From Clostridia bacterium (lineage in GTDB: Bacteria > Bacillota > Clostridia > Christensenellales > CAG-138), in the NCBI GenBank assembly GCA_003246365.1, contig QKAN01000190.1:1-64000 (forward strand): 64,000 nt of DNA, read 5' to 3'. Below the pieces are notes generated by a model that saw nothing but the letters and a program-made list of their open reading frames with translations, searched no databases and was not told the origin of the DNA. A program made the translations under genes and the position numbers. Positions within the stretch are counted from its first letter, which is position 1; each line of letters opens with the position of its first letter. This document shows positions 49,422 through 59,256 of this stretch, in pieces.

Positions 49422-50795
49422 TTAGCAGGCGGACTTGTCCGACTTGGTGTCTGTGCCGCCCGCGCGGAACTGACAGGCGTCGTCATCGCCCTGGCCTTTG
49501 TACATGGAAGGAATCAGCGCATACACAGCAGCGCAGGTGACGAGGTCCTGTTTCCAGGTGATCTCATTCGGCGCGTGCGCCTGGCTTTCCGCACCCGGGC
49601 CGAAGCCGACGCAGGGGATACCATAGCGACCCTGAATCGCAACACCGTTGGTGGAGAAAGTCCATTTGTCGATCAGCGGACGGTTTCTTAAGTGCATGGA
49701 GCCTTCGGCGCCGATGCGCTTTTCGCCGTAGAGCGCCTTGTGCGCATCCGCAACGGCCTGCACGTGTCCGGCAGTTTCCTTGTTGATCCATGTCGGGAAA
49801 TAGCATTCGGTTTCGTACACGAGGCCGGTCCATGCGGGACGGTCATACATGTACATGCTCACTGTTGCGCCGTGCTTCTTGCAGGCGGGAAGCGCTTCGA
49901 TTTCCTTGATGCAGCTGTCCCAGGTTTCGCCGGCGGTCATGCGGCGGTCGATAGAAATCGAGCAGCTGTCCGCAACGGCACAGCGGGACGGGCTGGTGAA
50001 GAAAATCTGGGAAACCGTGCAGGTGCCGCGACCGAGGAAGCGCGCGTCTTCATAGTGATCCGGGTTGAATTTCGGTTCAAGCATCTTGCAAAGACCCTTA
50101 ATCGAATTTTCGTCGTCGCAGCCGTTGGCGTTGAGGGCTTCTACATCCTTGAGGATTTCCGCCATCTTGTAAATCGCGTTGTCGCCGCGTTCCGGCGCGC
50201 TGCCGTGGCAGGAAATGCCCTTCACGTCCACGCGGATTTCCATACGTCCGCGATGTCCGCGATAGATGCCGCCGTCCGTCGGTTCGGTGGAAACGACGAA
50301 TTCCGGCTTGATCTTGTCTTCGTTGTGAATGTACTGCCAGCAGAGACCGTCGCAGTCTTCTTCCTGTACGGTTGCCGTCACGAGGATTTTGTAGCCGTCC
50401 GGAATCAGGCCGAGATCTTTCATGATCTTTGCGCCGTAAACAGCGGAAACAACGCCGCCCTCCTGATCGGAGCCGCCGCGTCCGTAGATCACGTCGTCGG
50501 TTTCATACCCTTCGTACGGATCCTTTTCCCAGTTGTTGATATTGCCGATGCCGACGGTGTCGATGTGTCCGTCAAACGCGATGATCTTGTCGCCCGTGCC
50601 CATCCAACCGAGGGCGTTGCCTTCGGGGTCGATTTCAGCTTTGTCAAAACCAAGCGCTTCCATCTCTTTGATGGTGCGCTTGATGACGCCTTCCTCTTCG
50701 CAGCTCTCGCTCGGAATGGCGATCAGATCGCGAAGGAACTTCGTCATCTGCTTTTCGTAAGCCTGCGCGGCTTGTTTTACCTTGCTGGTATCCAT
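49422..50795 (-). CDS. ygeY: YgeY family M20 peptidase/amidohydrolase
   Basis: The 457-residue protein is an M20 zinc hydrolase: FDGHIDTVG (first metal His and Asp, about 75-83), [10 protein letters not shown] (bridging Asp), TVQEEDCDG (Glu pair, about 145-153), STEPTDG and a late His in [10 protein letters not shown]. The lid domain [16 protein letters not shown] has the dimer His. YgeY is a selenium-independent member usually clustered with ygeW, ygeX, hyuA, ssnA and carbamate kinase; these loci are implicated in anaerobic purine/urate-derived compound breakdown. AAAGGAAG precedes the ATG. The last residues (KSDKSAC) are an unusual Cys-ended tail. Confidence 0.94.
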   Translation of the reverse strand: MDTSKVKQAAQAYEKQMTKFLRDLIAIPSESCEEEGVIKRTIKEMEALGFDKAEIDPEGNALGWMGTGDKIIAFDGHIDTVGIGNINNWEKDPYEGYETDDVIYGRGGSDQEGGVVSAVYGAKIMKDLGLIPDGYKILVTATVQEEDCDGLCWQYIHNEDKIKPEFVVSTEPTDGGIYRGHRGRMEIRVDVKGISCHGSAPERGDNAIYKMAEILKDVEALNANGCDDENSIKGLCKMLEPKFNPDHYEDARFLGRGTCTVSQIFFTSPSRCAVADSCSISIDRRMTAGETWDSCIKEIEALPACKKHGATVSMYMYDRPAWTGLVYETECYFPTWINKETAGHVQAVADAHKALYGEKRIGAEGSMHLRNRPLIDKWTFSTNGVAIQGRYGIPCVGFGPGAESQAHAPNEITWKQDLVTCAAVYALIPSMYKGQGDDDACQFRAGGTDTKSDKSAC

Positions 50796-50852
50796 GGTAG
50801 ATTGCTCTTCCTTTCTTCTGCTGTGACCGGGGCCGCAGCATGCAGGCCGAGG

Positions 50853-51482
50853 TCAATCTTTTTTTGCGTCAATGTAGGAATACAGGGTATATTTGCTGAT
50901 GCCGAAATATTTCGACACCTTGTCGCCGCTCTTGGTTACGAGGAATGCGCCCGCCTGATAGAGGAACTGGATCGCCGAGATCTTGTCCTCTTTTGTCATC
51001 ATGGCAACAGGTTTGCCGACGATGGCGACGCTCTGCTCGATCAGATCGTCCAGCAGATCGTTTACGTTCTGCGGGATGCGCTCCGGCATGGTCGGTTCGC
51101 TGTTATGGTGGAGTACGGAAGAAATCGCCCGCTCCGCCATCAACAGTTCCGTGATGTCGTAGTTAATCGAAAGTACGGCCTCGATTACGTTATCCGCGTT
51201 GCGCAGGTAGACTGTGCTGGATTTGAGCACACGCCCGTCGCGCGTTTTGGTGAGATAACCAAGTTCGTCTACAAGCGTAGGGTCGTTTTTGCGCTGAATT
51301 GCTTCCAGCACAACGCGGGAGGCGCTGCCGCCCGTCTGACGATGGGATACATGCCCGTTTTCAATCACCGCGATCGTGTGTTCGGTGTCGTCGCGGGAGA
51401 TGTCGTGCACGACGACTTCGCTGCTTTCGCCAAACTCCGAAGTGATGGCTTTGGCAAGCCGCTGCAAGAATTCAAGATCCAT
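50853..51482 (-). CDS. YheO-type PAS/HTH transcriptional regulator
   Basis: The 209-residue protein starts at the ATG at 51482, preceded by AAGGAAGAGGG; a longer reading to 51521 has no ribosome site. It has a YheO-like PAS domain (about 5-115, SEVVVHDISRDDTEHTIAVIENGHVSHRQTG) and a C-terminal HTH_22 domain (KISAIQFLYQAGAFLVTKSGDKVSKYFGISKYTLYSYIDAKK). Such regulators usually sense amino-acid-like ligands. It lies 57 nt upstream of ygeY in the same direction and is probably the operon's own regulator. The operon promoter is not clear. Confidence 0.9.
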   Translation of the reverse strand: MDLEFLQRLAKAITSEFGESSEVVVHDISRDDTEHTIAVIENGHVSHRQTGGSASRVVLEAIQRKNDPTLVDELGYLTKTRDGRVLKSSTVYLRNADNVIEAVLSINYDITELLMAERAISSVLHHNSEPTMPERIPQNVNDLLDDLIEQSVAIVGKPVAMMTKEDKISAIQFLYQAGAFLVTKSGDKVSKYFGISKYTLYSYIDAKKD

Positions 51483-51905
51483 GTCGCGAACCCTCTTCCT
51501 TATCAATAATATACAGAACAATACAAAAAAACAAGATGAATTACAAATATATTTTATGGAACCAGAAAGATTTTTTGCTTTAAGTCGTTTGATTCGTCAT
51601 TTTGTAACGTTTCGACCAATTTTCTGACCAGATTCTTTTTGATTGTTTAGACTAAATATTTATTTTATTGTATCACAAACAGAAATTTGATGCAAAAAAC
51701 TTTCATGTGTTTTCTGCCTCCGATATCGAAAGATTGAAACGGATCAAACTCGATTGCCGCAAATTTTGTCGAAATCGTGATGAAATCAAATATCTGTCAC
51801 GGTTTATGCGTAACAAACTCACGTTTCCTTCCTTGTGCAGTTGCGGGAAATAGGTTAAAATGAGATAACCTGAGATCAGGTAGTAATTGTAAGGTGGTGA
51901 ACCGC
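51483..51905. other. Intergenic region between the ygeY regulator and DUF1292 gene
   Basis: 423 nt, very AT-rich on the left. It contains the DUF1292 promoter (51833-51861) and palindromes AGGTTA/TAACCT (51852-51871) and ACCTGA-ga-TCAGGT (51868-51881). No gene was found; the 61-codon frame at 51668-51853 lacks a ribosome site. Confidence 0.6.
51833..51861 (+). promoter_or_regulatory. Promoter of DUF1292 gene
   Basis: TTGTGC-N17-TAAAAT, followed by two short palindromes before the ribosome site. Confidence 0.6.
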
Positions 51906-52253
51906 ATGGAAGAACAGCGCGATTTAGTGGTTTTTTCCGATGATGAAGGCAATGAATTCGAACTGGAAATCGTAGATTATTTTGATCACGAAGGTCAGGA
52001 ATACGCGGTGCTGATCGATCCCGAGTCCGGCTGCGACTGCGGCTGTGAGCACGACGAATGCGACGAAGAGCACGGCTCGGAAGTCTACATCATGAAAATC
52101 GTCGTCAATGGCGAATATGAAGAATTCCTCCCCGCGGACGAAGACAAAATGGAAGCTTTGTCCAAAATCGTGGAAGAGCGCTTCGAAGCGATGGACGAAG
52201 ATGAAGATTGCGGCTGCGGCTGTGGCTGCGGTTGCGGTTGCGACGAAGACTAA
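51906..52253 (+). CDS. DUF1292 family protein with Cys-Gly repeat tail
   Basis: The 115-residue acidic protein starts at the ATG at 51906, preceded by AAGGTGGTGA. The DUF1292 core is recognisable: VVFSDDEGNEFELEIVDYFDHEGQEYAVLIDP, then EVYIMKIVVNGEYEEFLPADEDKMEALSKIVEERF. Two Cys-rich pieces are added: CDCGCEHDEC in the middle and a C-terminal run of alternating Cys and Gly (six CG units). Typical DUF1292 proteins have no such tail. Metal binding (zinc, copper or iron) is a reasonable inference but unproven. Family function is unknown. Confidence 0.85.
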   Translation: MEEQRDLVVFSDDEGNEFELEIVDYFDHEGQEYAVLIDPESGCDCGCEHDECDEEHGSEVYIMKIVVNGEYEEFLPADEDKMEALSKIVEERFEAMDEDEDCGCGCGCGCGCDED

Positions 52254-52281
52254 GTCAAACGTACCCGGCGAAAGAACCCAT

Positions 52282-52314
52282 AAACCCGCGGCGATCTTGC
52301 CGTGGGTTTTTCCG
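52282..52314 (+). terminator. Terminator of DUF1292 gene
   Basis: ACCCGCGGC/GCCGTGGGT stem then TTTTCC. Confidence 0.8.
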
Positions 52315-52347
52315 TTTTTTTGTGTAGATGTAACGGATTGAAAAAAG

Positions 52348-52404
52348 TAATCCACACATCGTCCACATGGAGTTATCCACAATGGTGGATAAATCGGTGG
52401 ATAA
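52348..52404. promoter_or_regulatory. DnaA-box cluster upstream of uvrA
   Basis: TAATCCACA (52348), perfect TTATCCACA (52373) and two reverse boxes GGTGGATAA (52384 and 52396). The cluster lies about 150 nt upstream of the uvrA -10 box. Confidence 0.6.
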
Positions 52405-52517
52405 CCAATCGGAATTAAATTTCCGATTCTCGAAAAGCGCAATCAAGAGATGGGGTTAACGGTGAATTGTGAAATTTAATAAATTACGCCAAAACCCGCG
52501 CAAATGATTTTATATTC

Positions 52518-52526
52518 TGGTATAAT
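52518..52526 (+). promoter_or_regulatory. uvrA promoter (extended -10)
   Basis: TGG-TATAAT with no good -35. No LexA box (GAAC-N4-GTTC type) is visible around it. Confidence 0.55.
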
Positions 52527-52607
52527 CGCTAGGACGGTACGAACAAGTGTTTGGAACAAAACACAGCATCCGGTAACGAACCGGATTTTCACGGAAAGGG
52601 ACTCCTC

Positions 52608-55427
52608 ATGAAGGACATCATCATCAAAGGCGCGAGGGAACACAATCTCAAGAATGTCGATCTTGTGATTCCGCGCGACAAACTCGTTGTATTTACGGGA
52701 CTTTCCGGCAGCGGAAAGTCGAGCCTTGCGTTTGACACGATCTATGCCGAAGGGCAGCGGCGCTATGTCGAAAGCCTTTCTTCTTATGCGCGCCAATTTT
52801 TGGGTCAGATGGAAAAGCCGGACATCGACAGCATCGACGGACTTTCCCCGGCAATCTCCATTGACCAGAAGAGCACGAGCCACAACCCGCGCAGTACGGT
52901 CGGCACCGTAACGGAAATTCACGATTATCTGCGCCTGCTCTATGCGCGCTGCGGCGTGCCGCACTGCCCGGACTGCGGACAGCCGATTGAAAAACAGAGC
53001 ATCGACCAGGTGGTAGACCGCGTACTCGCCCTGCAGGAGGACACCAAAGCGCAGATCATCGCGCCCTGCATCCGCGGCAGAAAAGGCGAACATCAAAAAT
53101 TGTTTGACGAACTCAAGCGCGAAGGCTATGTTCGCGTTCGCGTGGACGGAACGGTCTACGATATTTCGGACGTACCCGCGCTGGATAAAAAGGTAAAACA
53201 CACCATCGAAGCGGTCATCGACCGCATCGTTATCCGACCCGGCATCGACGGGCGGTTAACGGATTCGCTGGAAACGGCGTTCCGGCTTGGAAACGGGCTT
53301 GCCATCGTGGCGATTGTAGACGGCGAAGAGATGCTCTTTTCGCAGAACTATGCCTGCCCGGATTGCGGCATCAGCATTGAAGAACTGACGCCGCGCATGT
53401 TTTCGTTTAACAATCCATATGGCGCATGTCCAACCTGCTCCGGATTGGGCACGCAACTAAAAATCGATCCCGATCTGATCATTCCGGATCAGAAATTATC
53501 GCTTGCGCAGGGTTGCGTCAATGTGATGGGCTGGAACAGCGGTTCCAAGGGAACCATCGCGAGCATGTATTTTGACGCGCTGACCAAGCATTACGGCGTT
53601 TCGATGAAAACGCTATATGAAGAGCTGCCGGAAGAAGTGAAACACGCGATTCTATACGGCACAGGAAAAGAAAAACTGCACATTGCCTATAAAAAGGAAT
53701 TCGGCAGCGGCAGTTTCGATGCGCCGTTTGAAGGAATCGTCGTCAACATGGAACGCCGGCACCGCGAGAGTACCTCCGACTATAGCAAGCAGGACATCGA
53801 GCGCTTTATGACGCAGACGCCCTGCCCGGACTGCAAAGGCAAACGACTCAAACGCGAAAGTCTTGCCGTTACCGTTGGGGACATCAACATTGCGGATCTT
53901 TCCGATCTGCCTGTGCGCAGCGCGCGGGATTTTCTGCGCAACCTCAAACTCGGCAAAACGCAGGCGATGATTGCCGAACAGATTCTCAAAGAAATCGACG
54001 CGCGTCTTGGTTTTCTCGTCAACGTCGGGCTCGATTATCTGACGCTTTCGCGTTCCGCCGTGTCGCTTTCCGGCGGCGAGGCGCAGCGCATCCGTCTGGC
54101 AACGCAGATTGGCAGCGGATTAATGGGCGTGCTGTACATCCTCGACGAACCCAGCATCGGCCTGCATCAGCGGGACAACGCGCGTCTCTTAAAGACCCTG
54201 CAGCGCATGCGCGATCTTGGAAACACGCTAATTGTGGTGGAACACGACGAAGAAACGATTCGAACCGCGGATTATGTGGTGGATATCGGCCCGGGCGCGG
54301 GAGAACACGGAGGAGAAGTGGTGGCGATTGGCACACCGGATGAAATTGCGGCCAACGAACGTTCCATCACCGGCGCATACCTAAGCGGGCGCATGAGCAT
54401 TCCCGTGCCGAAAGAACGGAGAGCCGGAAACGGAAAATCTCTGATTATTCACGGCGCACGGGCGCACAACCTGAAAAACATCGACGTTGAGATTCCGCTG
54501 GGCAAGTTTGTCTGTGTAACCGGCGTGTCCGGCAGCGGTAAATCGAGCCTTGTCAACGAGATCATCAAAAAATCGCTGCTGCGCGACCTCAACCGCGCGC
54601 ATACGCACCCCGGCGATCACGACCGGATCGAGGGCGTTGCGGCGCTGGATAAGGTAATCGACATCGACCAAAGCCCGATTGGCCGCACACCGCGCAGCAA
54701 TCCCGCAACCTATTGCGGGTTGTTCGACCTCATCCGTGCTGTGTTTGCCAACACGCCGGACTCGCGTATGCGCGGCTACAGCAACGGAAGATTCAGTTTC
54801 AACGTAAAAGGCGGACGCTGCGAAGCCTGCAACGGAGACGGTATCATCAAAATCGAGATGCACTTTTTGCCGGATATCTATGTTCCCTGCGAAGTTTGCG
54901 GCGGCAAACGATATAACCGCGAAACGCTTGAGGTGCATTATAAAGGAAAAAGCATTTACGATGTGCTGGAGATGACGGTGGAAGAAGCGCTGCGTTTCTT
55001 CAAGCCGTTGCCGAAAATTGCAAGAAAATTGGAAACGCTTTACGACGTCGGCCTCGGATATGTAAAAATCGGACAGCCGAGCACGCAGCTTTCCGGCGGC
55101 GAAGCGCAGCGCGTGAAACTCGCGACGGAACTCAGCCGCAAGGATACGGGGCGCACGCTCTATATTCTCGACGAACCGACGACGGGATTGCATGTGGACG
55201 ACGTGAAACGCCTGCTCGAAATTCTTCAGCGGCTTTGCGAAACGGGAAGCAGCGTTCTGGTGATTGAGCACAATCTGGACGTGATCAAGTGTGCGGATCA
55301 TGTCATCGACCTCGGCCCCGAAGGCGGAGACGCGGGCGGCGGCATCGTCGCAACCGGCACGCCGGAAGAGGTTGCCGCTGTGGAAGGCAGCTATACCGGA
55401 CAGTTTTTAAAGCAGGTTTTGCTGTAA
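52608..55427 (+). CDS. uvrA: Excinuclease ABC subunit UvrA
   Basis: UvrA is the ABC-type damage sensor of nucleotide excision repair and hands DNA to UvrB. The 939-residue protein starts at the ATG at 52608 after GGAAAGGGA. It has two nucleotide-binding domains: Walker [13 protein letters not shown] (about 31-42) and [12 protein letters not shown] (about 640), signature [13 protein letters not shown] and [13 protein letters not shown], and Walker [13 protein letters not shown] and [12 protein letters not shown]. Zinc fingers CPDCG/CPTC and CEAC/CEVC are intact. Full family length. uvrB is not in the window. Confidence 0.98.
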   Translation: MKDIIIKGAREHNLKNVDLVIPRDKLVVFTGLSGSGKSSLAFDTIYAEGQRRYVESLSSYARQFLGQMEKPDIDSIDGLSPAISIDQKSTSHNPRSTVGTVTEIHDYLRLLYARCGVPHCPDCGQPIEKQSIDQVVDRVLALQEDTKAQIIAPCIRGRKGEHQKLFDELKREGYVRVRVDGTVYDISDVPALDKKVKHTIEAVIDRIVIRPGIDGRLTDSLETAFRLGNGLAIVAIVDGEEMLFSQNYACPDCGISIEELTPRMFSFNNPYGACPTCSGLGTQLKIDPDLIIPDQKLSLAQGCVNVMGWNSGSKGTIASMYFDALTKHYGVSMKTLYEELPEEVKHAILYGTGKEKLHIAYKKEFGSGSFDAPFEGIVVNMERRHRESTSDYSKQDIERFMTQTPCPDCKGKRLKRESLAVTVGDINIADLSDLPVRSARDFLRNLKLGKTQAMIAEQILKEIDARLGFLVNVGLDYLTLSRSAVSLSGGEAQRIRLATQIGSGLMGVLYILDEPSIGLHQRDNARLLKTLQRMRDLGNTLIVVEHDEETIRTADYVVDIGPGAGEHGGEVVAIGTPDEIAANERSITGAYLSGRMSIPVPKERRAGNGKSLIIHGARAHNLKNIDVEIPLGKFVCVTGVSGSGKSSLVNEIIKKSLLRDLNRAHTHPGDHDRIEGVAALDKVIDIDQSPIGRTPRSNPATYCGLFDLIRAVFANTPDSRMRGYSNGRFSFNVKGGRCEACNGDGIIKIEMHFLPDIYVPCEVCGGKRYNRETLEVHYKGKSIYDVLEMTVEEALRFFKPLPKIARKLETLYDVGLGYVKIGQPSTQLSGGEAQRVKLATELSRKDTGRTLYILDEPTTGLHVDDVKRLLEILQRLCETGSSVLVIEHNLDVIKCADHVIDLGPEGGDAGGGIVATGTPEEVAAVEGSYTGQFLKQVLL

Positions 55428-55483
55428 ACGGTACGGCGGCAAACAAACAAAATGGAGTTGCTTTTTGTAACAATGCTGTGACG

Positions 55484-55520
55484 AAACGGGAATGCGTGTT
55501 TGCGCGTTCCCGTTCTTATT
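55484..55520 (+). terminator. Terminator of uvrA
   Basis: AACGGGAATGCG/GCGTTCCCGTT stem followed by CTTATTAT. Confidence 0.75.
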
Positions 55521-55630
55521 ATATAATCCAGTTGTTCTTCAAAAAGCTTTTGAATGAACCGAGCGATTCATAAAGAAGTTATTCGTTTTTACAGGAATAG
55601 ACAAATGACCGGAAAGGAACTTGACCGGCT

Positions 55631-56479
55631 ATGTATACCAGATGGAGACTCTATATCCTCGCCGTTTTTCTAGTTGTAATCGGCGTATTGCTGTTTGGCT
55701 GCCGCATCTGGCGCAAACGCGGCCATCCATTCAGCGCGCTGCGCGAAGTGTTTCTCATCCTCGGCGTGGTGCTGATTGTAGAAACCTTGATCGTTTCGAC
55801 GCTGTCTAACTATAACCTCGGCGTAATCCTGCCCGCGTTTTTCGGCGTGCCGCTGGTGTTTCTGGCGTTTATGCTGCCGAAGATGGACAAAGGATTTCTG
55901 CTGTTCCTCAAGTGGCTTATGGCAATTTGCTACGCCGTCGCCATCGGCATTTTCCTCGTGTGCGGATTTTTAATGATCCGCGCGGCGAATGAGGGCAGCG
56001 ATGTAGAAGCGGATGCGGTAATCGTGCTCGGTGCGGCGGTGCACGGGGACAAGGTGACCTGGGTGCTCGAAAACAGGCTGAATACCGCCATAGATTATAT
56101 GGAAAAACATCCGAACGCCATCTGTGTCGTTTCCGGTGGACAGGGCAGCGGCGAAAGCGTAACGGAAGCTTCCGCGATGAAAAAATACATGGTAGAATAC
56201 GGCATGGACGCCAGTCGCATCTATACCGAAGAAAAAGCGAAAAACACGAAAGAGAATTTTGAGTATTCCAAGATCATCATCGACGAGGTGTTCGGCAACA
56301 ACGCGCGCATCGCGTTTATCACCACAAACTTTCATGTTTACCGCGCGGGACAGGTTGCGCGGGAACAGGGGGTCAACGCCGTCGGTATTCCGGCGGACGA
56401 CGTCTGGTATCTTCGGCTTAACAACTTTCTGCGGGAATGCGTCGGCATCTGTGTGTATGCGCTCCGGGGCGATATCTGA
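55631..56479 (+). CDS. YdcF/DUF218 family membrane protein
   Basis: The 282-residue protein has four hydrophobic helices in the first 120 residues, then an extracytoplasmic or cytosolic DUF218 domain: ADAVIVLGAAVHGDKVTWVLENRL, VVSGGQGSGESVTEASAMKKYMVEYGMDASRIYTEEKAKNTKENFEYS and FITTNFHVYRAGQVAREQG. Relatives (ElyC, SanA, YdcF) have been linked to envelope or vancomycin-related phenotypes and to lipid-carrier balance. The adjacent uppP gene, which recycles undecaprenyl pyrophosphate, fits that idea. The ribosome site (AAAGGA) is 12-13 nt upstream, longer than ideal. Confidence 0.88.
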   Translation: MYTRWRLYILAVFLVVIGVLLFGCRIWRKRGHPFSALREVFLILGVVLIVETLIVSTLSNYNLGVILPAFFGVPLVFLAFMLPKMDKGFLLFLKWLMAICYAVAIGIFLVCGFLMIRAANEGSDVEADAVIVLGAAVHGDKVTWVLENRLNTAIDYMEKHPNAICVVSGGQGSGESVTEASAMKKYMVEYGMDASRIYTEEKAKNTKENFEYSKIIIDEVFGNNARIAFITTNFHVYRAGQVAREQGVNAVGIPADDVWYLRLNNFLRECVGICVYALRGDI

Positions 56480-56565
56480 CGGGCGCTTCCAAATCGGATC
56501 GGGTTGCGGGAAAAGCGGAATGTGTGTATGATGTTTTGTGGAATTGAAATTGTTGAGGTAACGAT

Positions 56566-57402
56566 ATGACGATATGGCTTGCGATGCTGCTGGGGTTTGT
56601 TCAGGGAATAGCCGAATTTTTGCCGGTGAGCAGCAGCGGACACCTGCTCCTGCTCCAAAAACTGTTTGGCGTTTCGGAAGGCGCGTTGTTTTTCACCGTT
56701 ATGTTGCATCTTGCAACGTTGATTGCGGTGTTTATCGTATATTGGGAAACGTTGATTGCGCTGATCAAAAAACCGTTCCAAAAAACGGTGCTGTTGCTGA
56801 TCATCGCGACCATCCCTGCGGTGGTCGTCGCGCTGCTTTCTTCAAAAGTAGAGTTGTTTGCCTCTTTCTTTGCCGCCGCGGAGGCGGGGCAGTATCTCGG
56901 CTATTGCTTCCTTCTCACTTCGGTGTTGCTGTTGCTGAGCGATAACATCAAACACACACAGACAGACGAAAATGGAAACAAGGTTCCGAAAAAAGGGAAG
57001 AAGATGAAGGACGTTACGGTGACCGACGCGGTCGTCATCGGCTGTATGCAAGGCGTCGGTGTTCTGCCCGGCGTGTCGCGTTCCGGCAGCACGATTTCCG
57101 GTGCGCTCTTTACGGGGTTAAACCGCAAAACCGCGGCGGACTTTTCCTTTCTGATGTCGATTCCGGCGATCCTTGGCGGCGCGGTGTTCGAGATTCCGGG
57201 TGCAATTGAAACTGGAATGAGCGGCATGCACTGGACGACGCTCGTCGCCGGCATGATTGTTGCGGGATTGACGGGGTATTTCGCCATCAAGCTGATGATC
57301 TCCGCTGTCAAGAAAAAGAAACTCTGGGGATTCGCGGCGTATACCGCCATACTCGGCGTGCTGATTCTGATTGACCAGTTCGCAACGCATCTGTTCTTCT
57401 AA
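56566..57402 (+). CDS. uppP: Undecaprenyl-diphosphatase UppP (BacA)
   Basis: UppP dephosphorylates undecaprenyl pyrophosphate on the outer face of the membrane so the carrier can be reused; overexpression gives bacitracin resistance. The 278-residue polytopic protein has the two catalytic motifs: GFVQGIAEFLPVSSSGHLLL (about 7-26, Glu and His) and PGVSRSGSTISGALF (about 168-182, Arg). TTGAGGTAACGAT precedes the ATG. It follows the DUF218 gene by 86 nt and ends in a very strong terminator. Confidence 0.97.
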   Translation: MTIWLAMLLGFVQGIAEFLPVSSSGHLLLLQKLFGVSEGALFFTVMLHLATLIAVFIVYWETLIALIKKPFQKTVLLLIIATIPAVVVALLSSKVELFASFFAAAEAGQYLGYCFLLTSVLLLLSDNIKHTQTDENGNKVPKKGKKMKDVTVTDAVVIGCMQGVGVLPGVSRSGSTISGALFTGLNRKTAADFSFLMSIPAILGGAVFEIPGAIETGMSGMHWTTLVAGMIVAGLTGYFAIKLMISAVKKKKLWGFAAYTAILGVLILIDQFATHLFF

Positions 57403-57415
57403 AGAAAACGCATTT

Positions 57416-57448
57416 AAAAACCGGCGGGAGCTCCCGCCGGTTTTTTTG
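57416..57448. terminator. Strong bidirectional terminator after uppP
   Basis: AAAAACCGGCGGGAG/CTCCCGCCGG stem with no unpaired loop to speak of, then TTTTTTT. Confidence 0.92.
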
Positions 57449-57455
57449 CTTATGG

Positions 57456-57965
57456 CTAAAGTTGAATGATATAGCGTACCGCCTGCAGCTCAATTTCGAT
57501 GGTTACCGTTTGGCGCGCGCCGTCGCGGCGCATACCCTGCGATTCATAAAACGAGATTGCGCGGAGATTTTCTTCCAACACCCAGCAGCAAAGATGTGTG
57601 AACCCTTGCGTGCGTGCTTCGCTTTTCAGGTGTTGAAGTAAATGTTTTCCGTAGCCAAGCCGCCAAACTTCCGGCAGAAAATAGAAAAAACTGAATTCCG
57701 CCGTGTTGGTTAAATCCTGATCGCGCGTCGGGTGCAGATCCGCCGTGCCGACGGGTATGCTGTCCGCTTCCAGCAGATAACAGCGCAGGCTTGCCGTGTG
57801 GCGCAATCCTTCGGCAAGCTGCCGCTCGCGCGGCAGGCGATCCAGCTTATCCAGATAGCTCTGTGGCACGATGCCCGCGTAGGCTTTTTTCCATGCAGAA
57901 TTGATGATTGAGGCGATAACGGGCGCATCATCGACGGAAGCGGGACGGATTTTAATTTCATTCAT
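57456..57965 (-). CDS. GNAT family N-acetyltransferase
   Basis: The 169-residue protein starts at the ATG at 57965, preceded by AGGAGG. It has IRPASVDDAPVIASIINSAWKKAYAGIVPQSYLD at the N-terminus (the AWxxAYxGIxP element common in amino-acid acetyltransferases), then FSFFYFLPEVWRLGYGKHLLQHL as motif A and LWVLEEN-like CCWVLEENLRAISFYESQGMR as motif B. Motif A has RLGYG, so acetyl-CoA binding is expected. Substrate unknown. It lies 72 nt after the antiporter gene in the same direction. Confidence 0.88.
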   Translation of the reverse strand: MNEIKIRPASVDDAPVIASIINSAWKKAYAGIVPQSYLDKLDRLPRERQLAEGLRHTASLRCYLLEADSIPVGTADLHPTRDQDLTNTAEFSFFYFLPEVWRLGYGKHLLQHLKSEARTQGFTHLCCWVLEENLRAISFYESQGMRRDGARQTVTIEIELQAVRYIIQL

Positions 57966-58037
57966 AATATCCTCCTGCATCTGCCGGGAACGAACCCGTC
58001 GTTGCTGCATCATTGATATTGTTTTGCGAATGCGCGG

Positions 58038-59255
58038 TTATTGCGCGGTTGGCGGAGCAACCGGCGGAACCGCGTGTTTATGTTTGGGTTCCACCTCGAT
58101 TTCGCCCGCTTTAATGAGCGAGAACTTGGTTACGATCGGGCCGACCAGCTCGTAAATTAGCGTTGCGCAGAGGATGACGGCCTGAATGGACGCGCCATAT
58201 TCCGGCAGCTCGCGCACAACCAGCTGCGCAATACCGATTGCGACGCCGGCTTGCGGGATGAGCGAGAAGCCGAGATATTTTCGTATTTTATGCGATGTTT
58301 TGGAAATTGTGCAGCCGATGAACGCGCCGAAATATTTGCCCAGTACACGCGTGATAATGTACACAACGCCGATTACGCCGAGAGACGGCAAAACGGAAAC
58401 GTTCAGCTCCGCGCCGGAGAGCACGAAAAACAGCATGAACAGCGGGGGCGTCCAGGCGTCCGCTTGCTCAAGCGTTTGAATCGCGTCGTCACGCAGGTTG
58501 ACATAGGTTGCGCCGATTGCCATGCAGACAAGCAGATGGGACAGATTGAACTGCTGCGCAAGACCAACACCGAGCAGCACCGCCGCAATGCTGATGGTAA
58601 GGCGGTTGGCACGACTCTTGAAAAACCGGTTGGAGAGCGCGACCAGCAATCCGATAACCGCGCCGCCGCCGAGTGAGAATACGATTTCCAATACGGGATC
58701 GACGATGGTGGTCATCACGTTGAATGCTTCGCCGTTTTGAATCATTTTCGCAACAGAGACCGAAAGCGCATAGGCCATGAGCCCGATCGCGTCGTCCATC
58801 GCAACGACGGGCAGCAATGTGCTGGTCAGTTCGCCCTTTGCGTGATATTGCCGAACGACAAGCAGCGTTGCCGCAGGCGCAGTCGCCGCGGCAATTGCGC
58901 CGAGGCAGAGCGCCATCGGAACCGGAAACCCGAGCAAGCTCACAACGACGTCAACCAGAATTACGGCGCCGAGCGCTTCGCAAGCCGTGATGACGAGAAT
59001 CTTGCTGCCGATTGCCCGGATATGCGCGAGTTTAAATTCACTGCCGATGGAAAAGGCGATAAAGCCCAGCGCCGCGACGGTGATGACGTCCAGCGTTGCA
59101 AGCGCATCGACGGAGATCAGTTTGAAACAATACGGTCCGATCAAAAGACCCGCAACAAGGTATCCCGTTACGTTCGGAAGATTGACTAGTTTGGCGACGC
59201 GGGTTAAAAGAAGTCCCGCGATCATGGCAAGAGAAATAATGAATAACGTATGCAT
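58038..59255 (-). CDS. Cation:proton antiporter, CPA2/KefB type without RCK domain
   Basis: The 405-residue protein has about 12 membrane helices and no cytosolic TrkA-N domain; only a 30-residue polar tail follows the last helix. The Na+/H+-exchanger fold is seen in ARLTRVAKLVNLPNVTGYLVAGLLIGP-type sequence at the start (LTRVAKLVNLPNVTGYLVAG), AAATAPAATLLVVRQY and VVAMDDAIGLMAYAL, where the Asp pair is the likely ion site. It would exchange K+ or Na+ for H+. It is 1 nt downstream of a PII-like gene, so the two are translationally linked and the small protein is the candidate gating subunit. Confidence 0.9.
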   Translation of the reverse strand: MHTLFIISLAMIAGLLLTRVAKLVNLPNVTGYLVAGLLIGPYCFKLISVDALATLDVITVAALGFIAFSIGSEFKLAHIRAIGSKILVITACEALGAVILVDVVVSLLGFPVPMALCLGAIAAATAPAATLLVVRQYHAKGELTSTLLPVVAMDDAIGLMAYALSVSVAKMIQNGEAFNVMTTIVDPVLEIVFSLGGGAVIGLLVALSNRFFKSRANRLTISIAAVLLGVGLAQQFNLSHLLVCMAIGATYVNLRDDAIQTLEQADAWTPPLFMLFFVLSGAELNVSVLPSLGVIGVVYIITRVLGKYFGAFIGCTISKTSHKIRKYLGFSLIPQAGVAIGIAQLVVRELPEYGASIQAVILCATLIYELVGPIVTKFSLIKAGEIEVEPKHKHAVPPVAPPTAQ

Positions 59256-59256
59256 G

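Noticed and set aside
49692..51509. 605-codon open frame on the plus strand
   Set aside because: It lies antisense to ygeY and its regulator, has no ribosome site or recognisable domain, and follows from the codon bias of the real genes.
51668..51853. 61-codon frame upstream of DUF1292
   Set aside because: No ribosome site or promoter, unusual composition, and overlaps the DUF1292 -35 region.
54381..55301. 306-codon open frame on the minus strand
   Set aside because: Antisense to the second half of uvrA, without a ribosome site or family motif.
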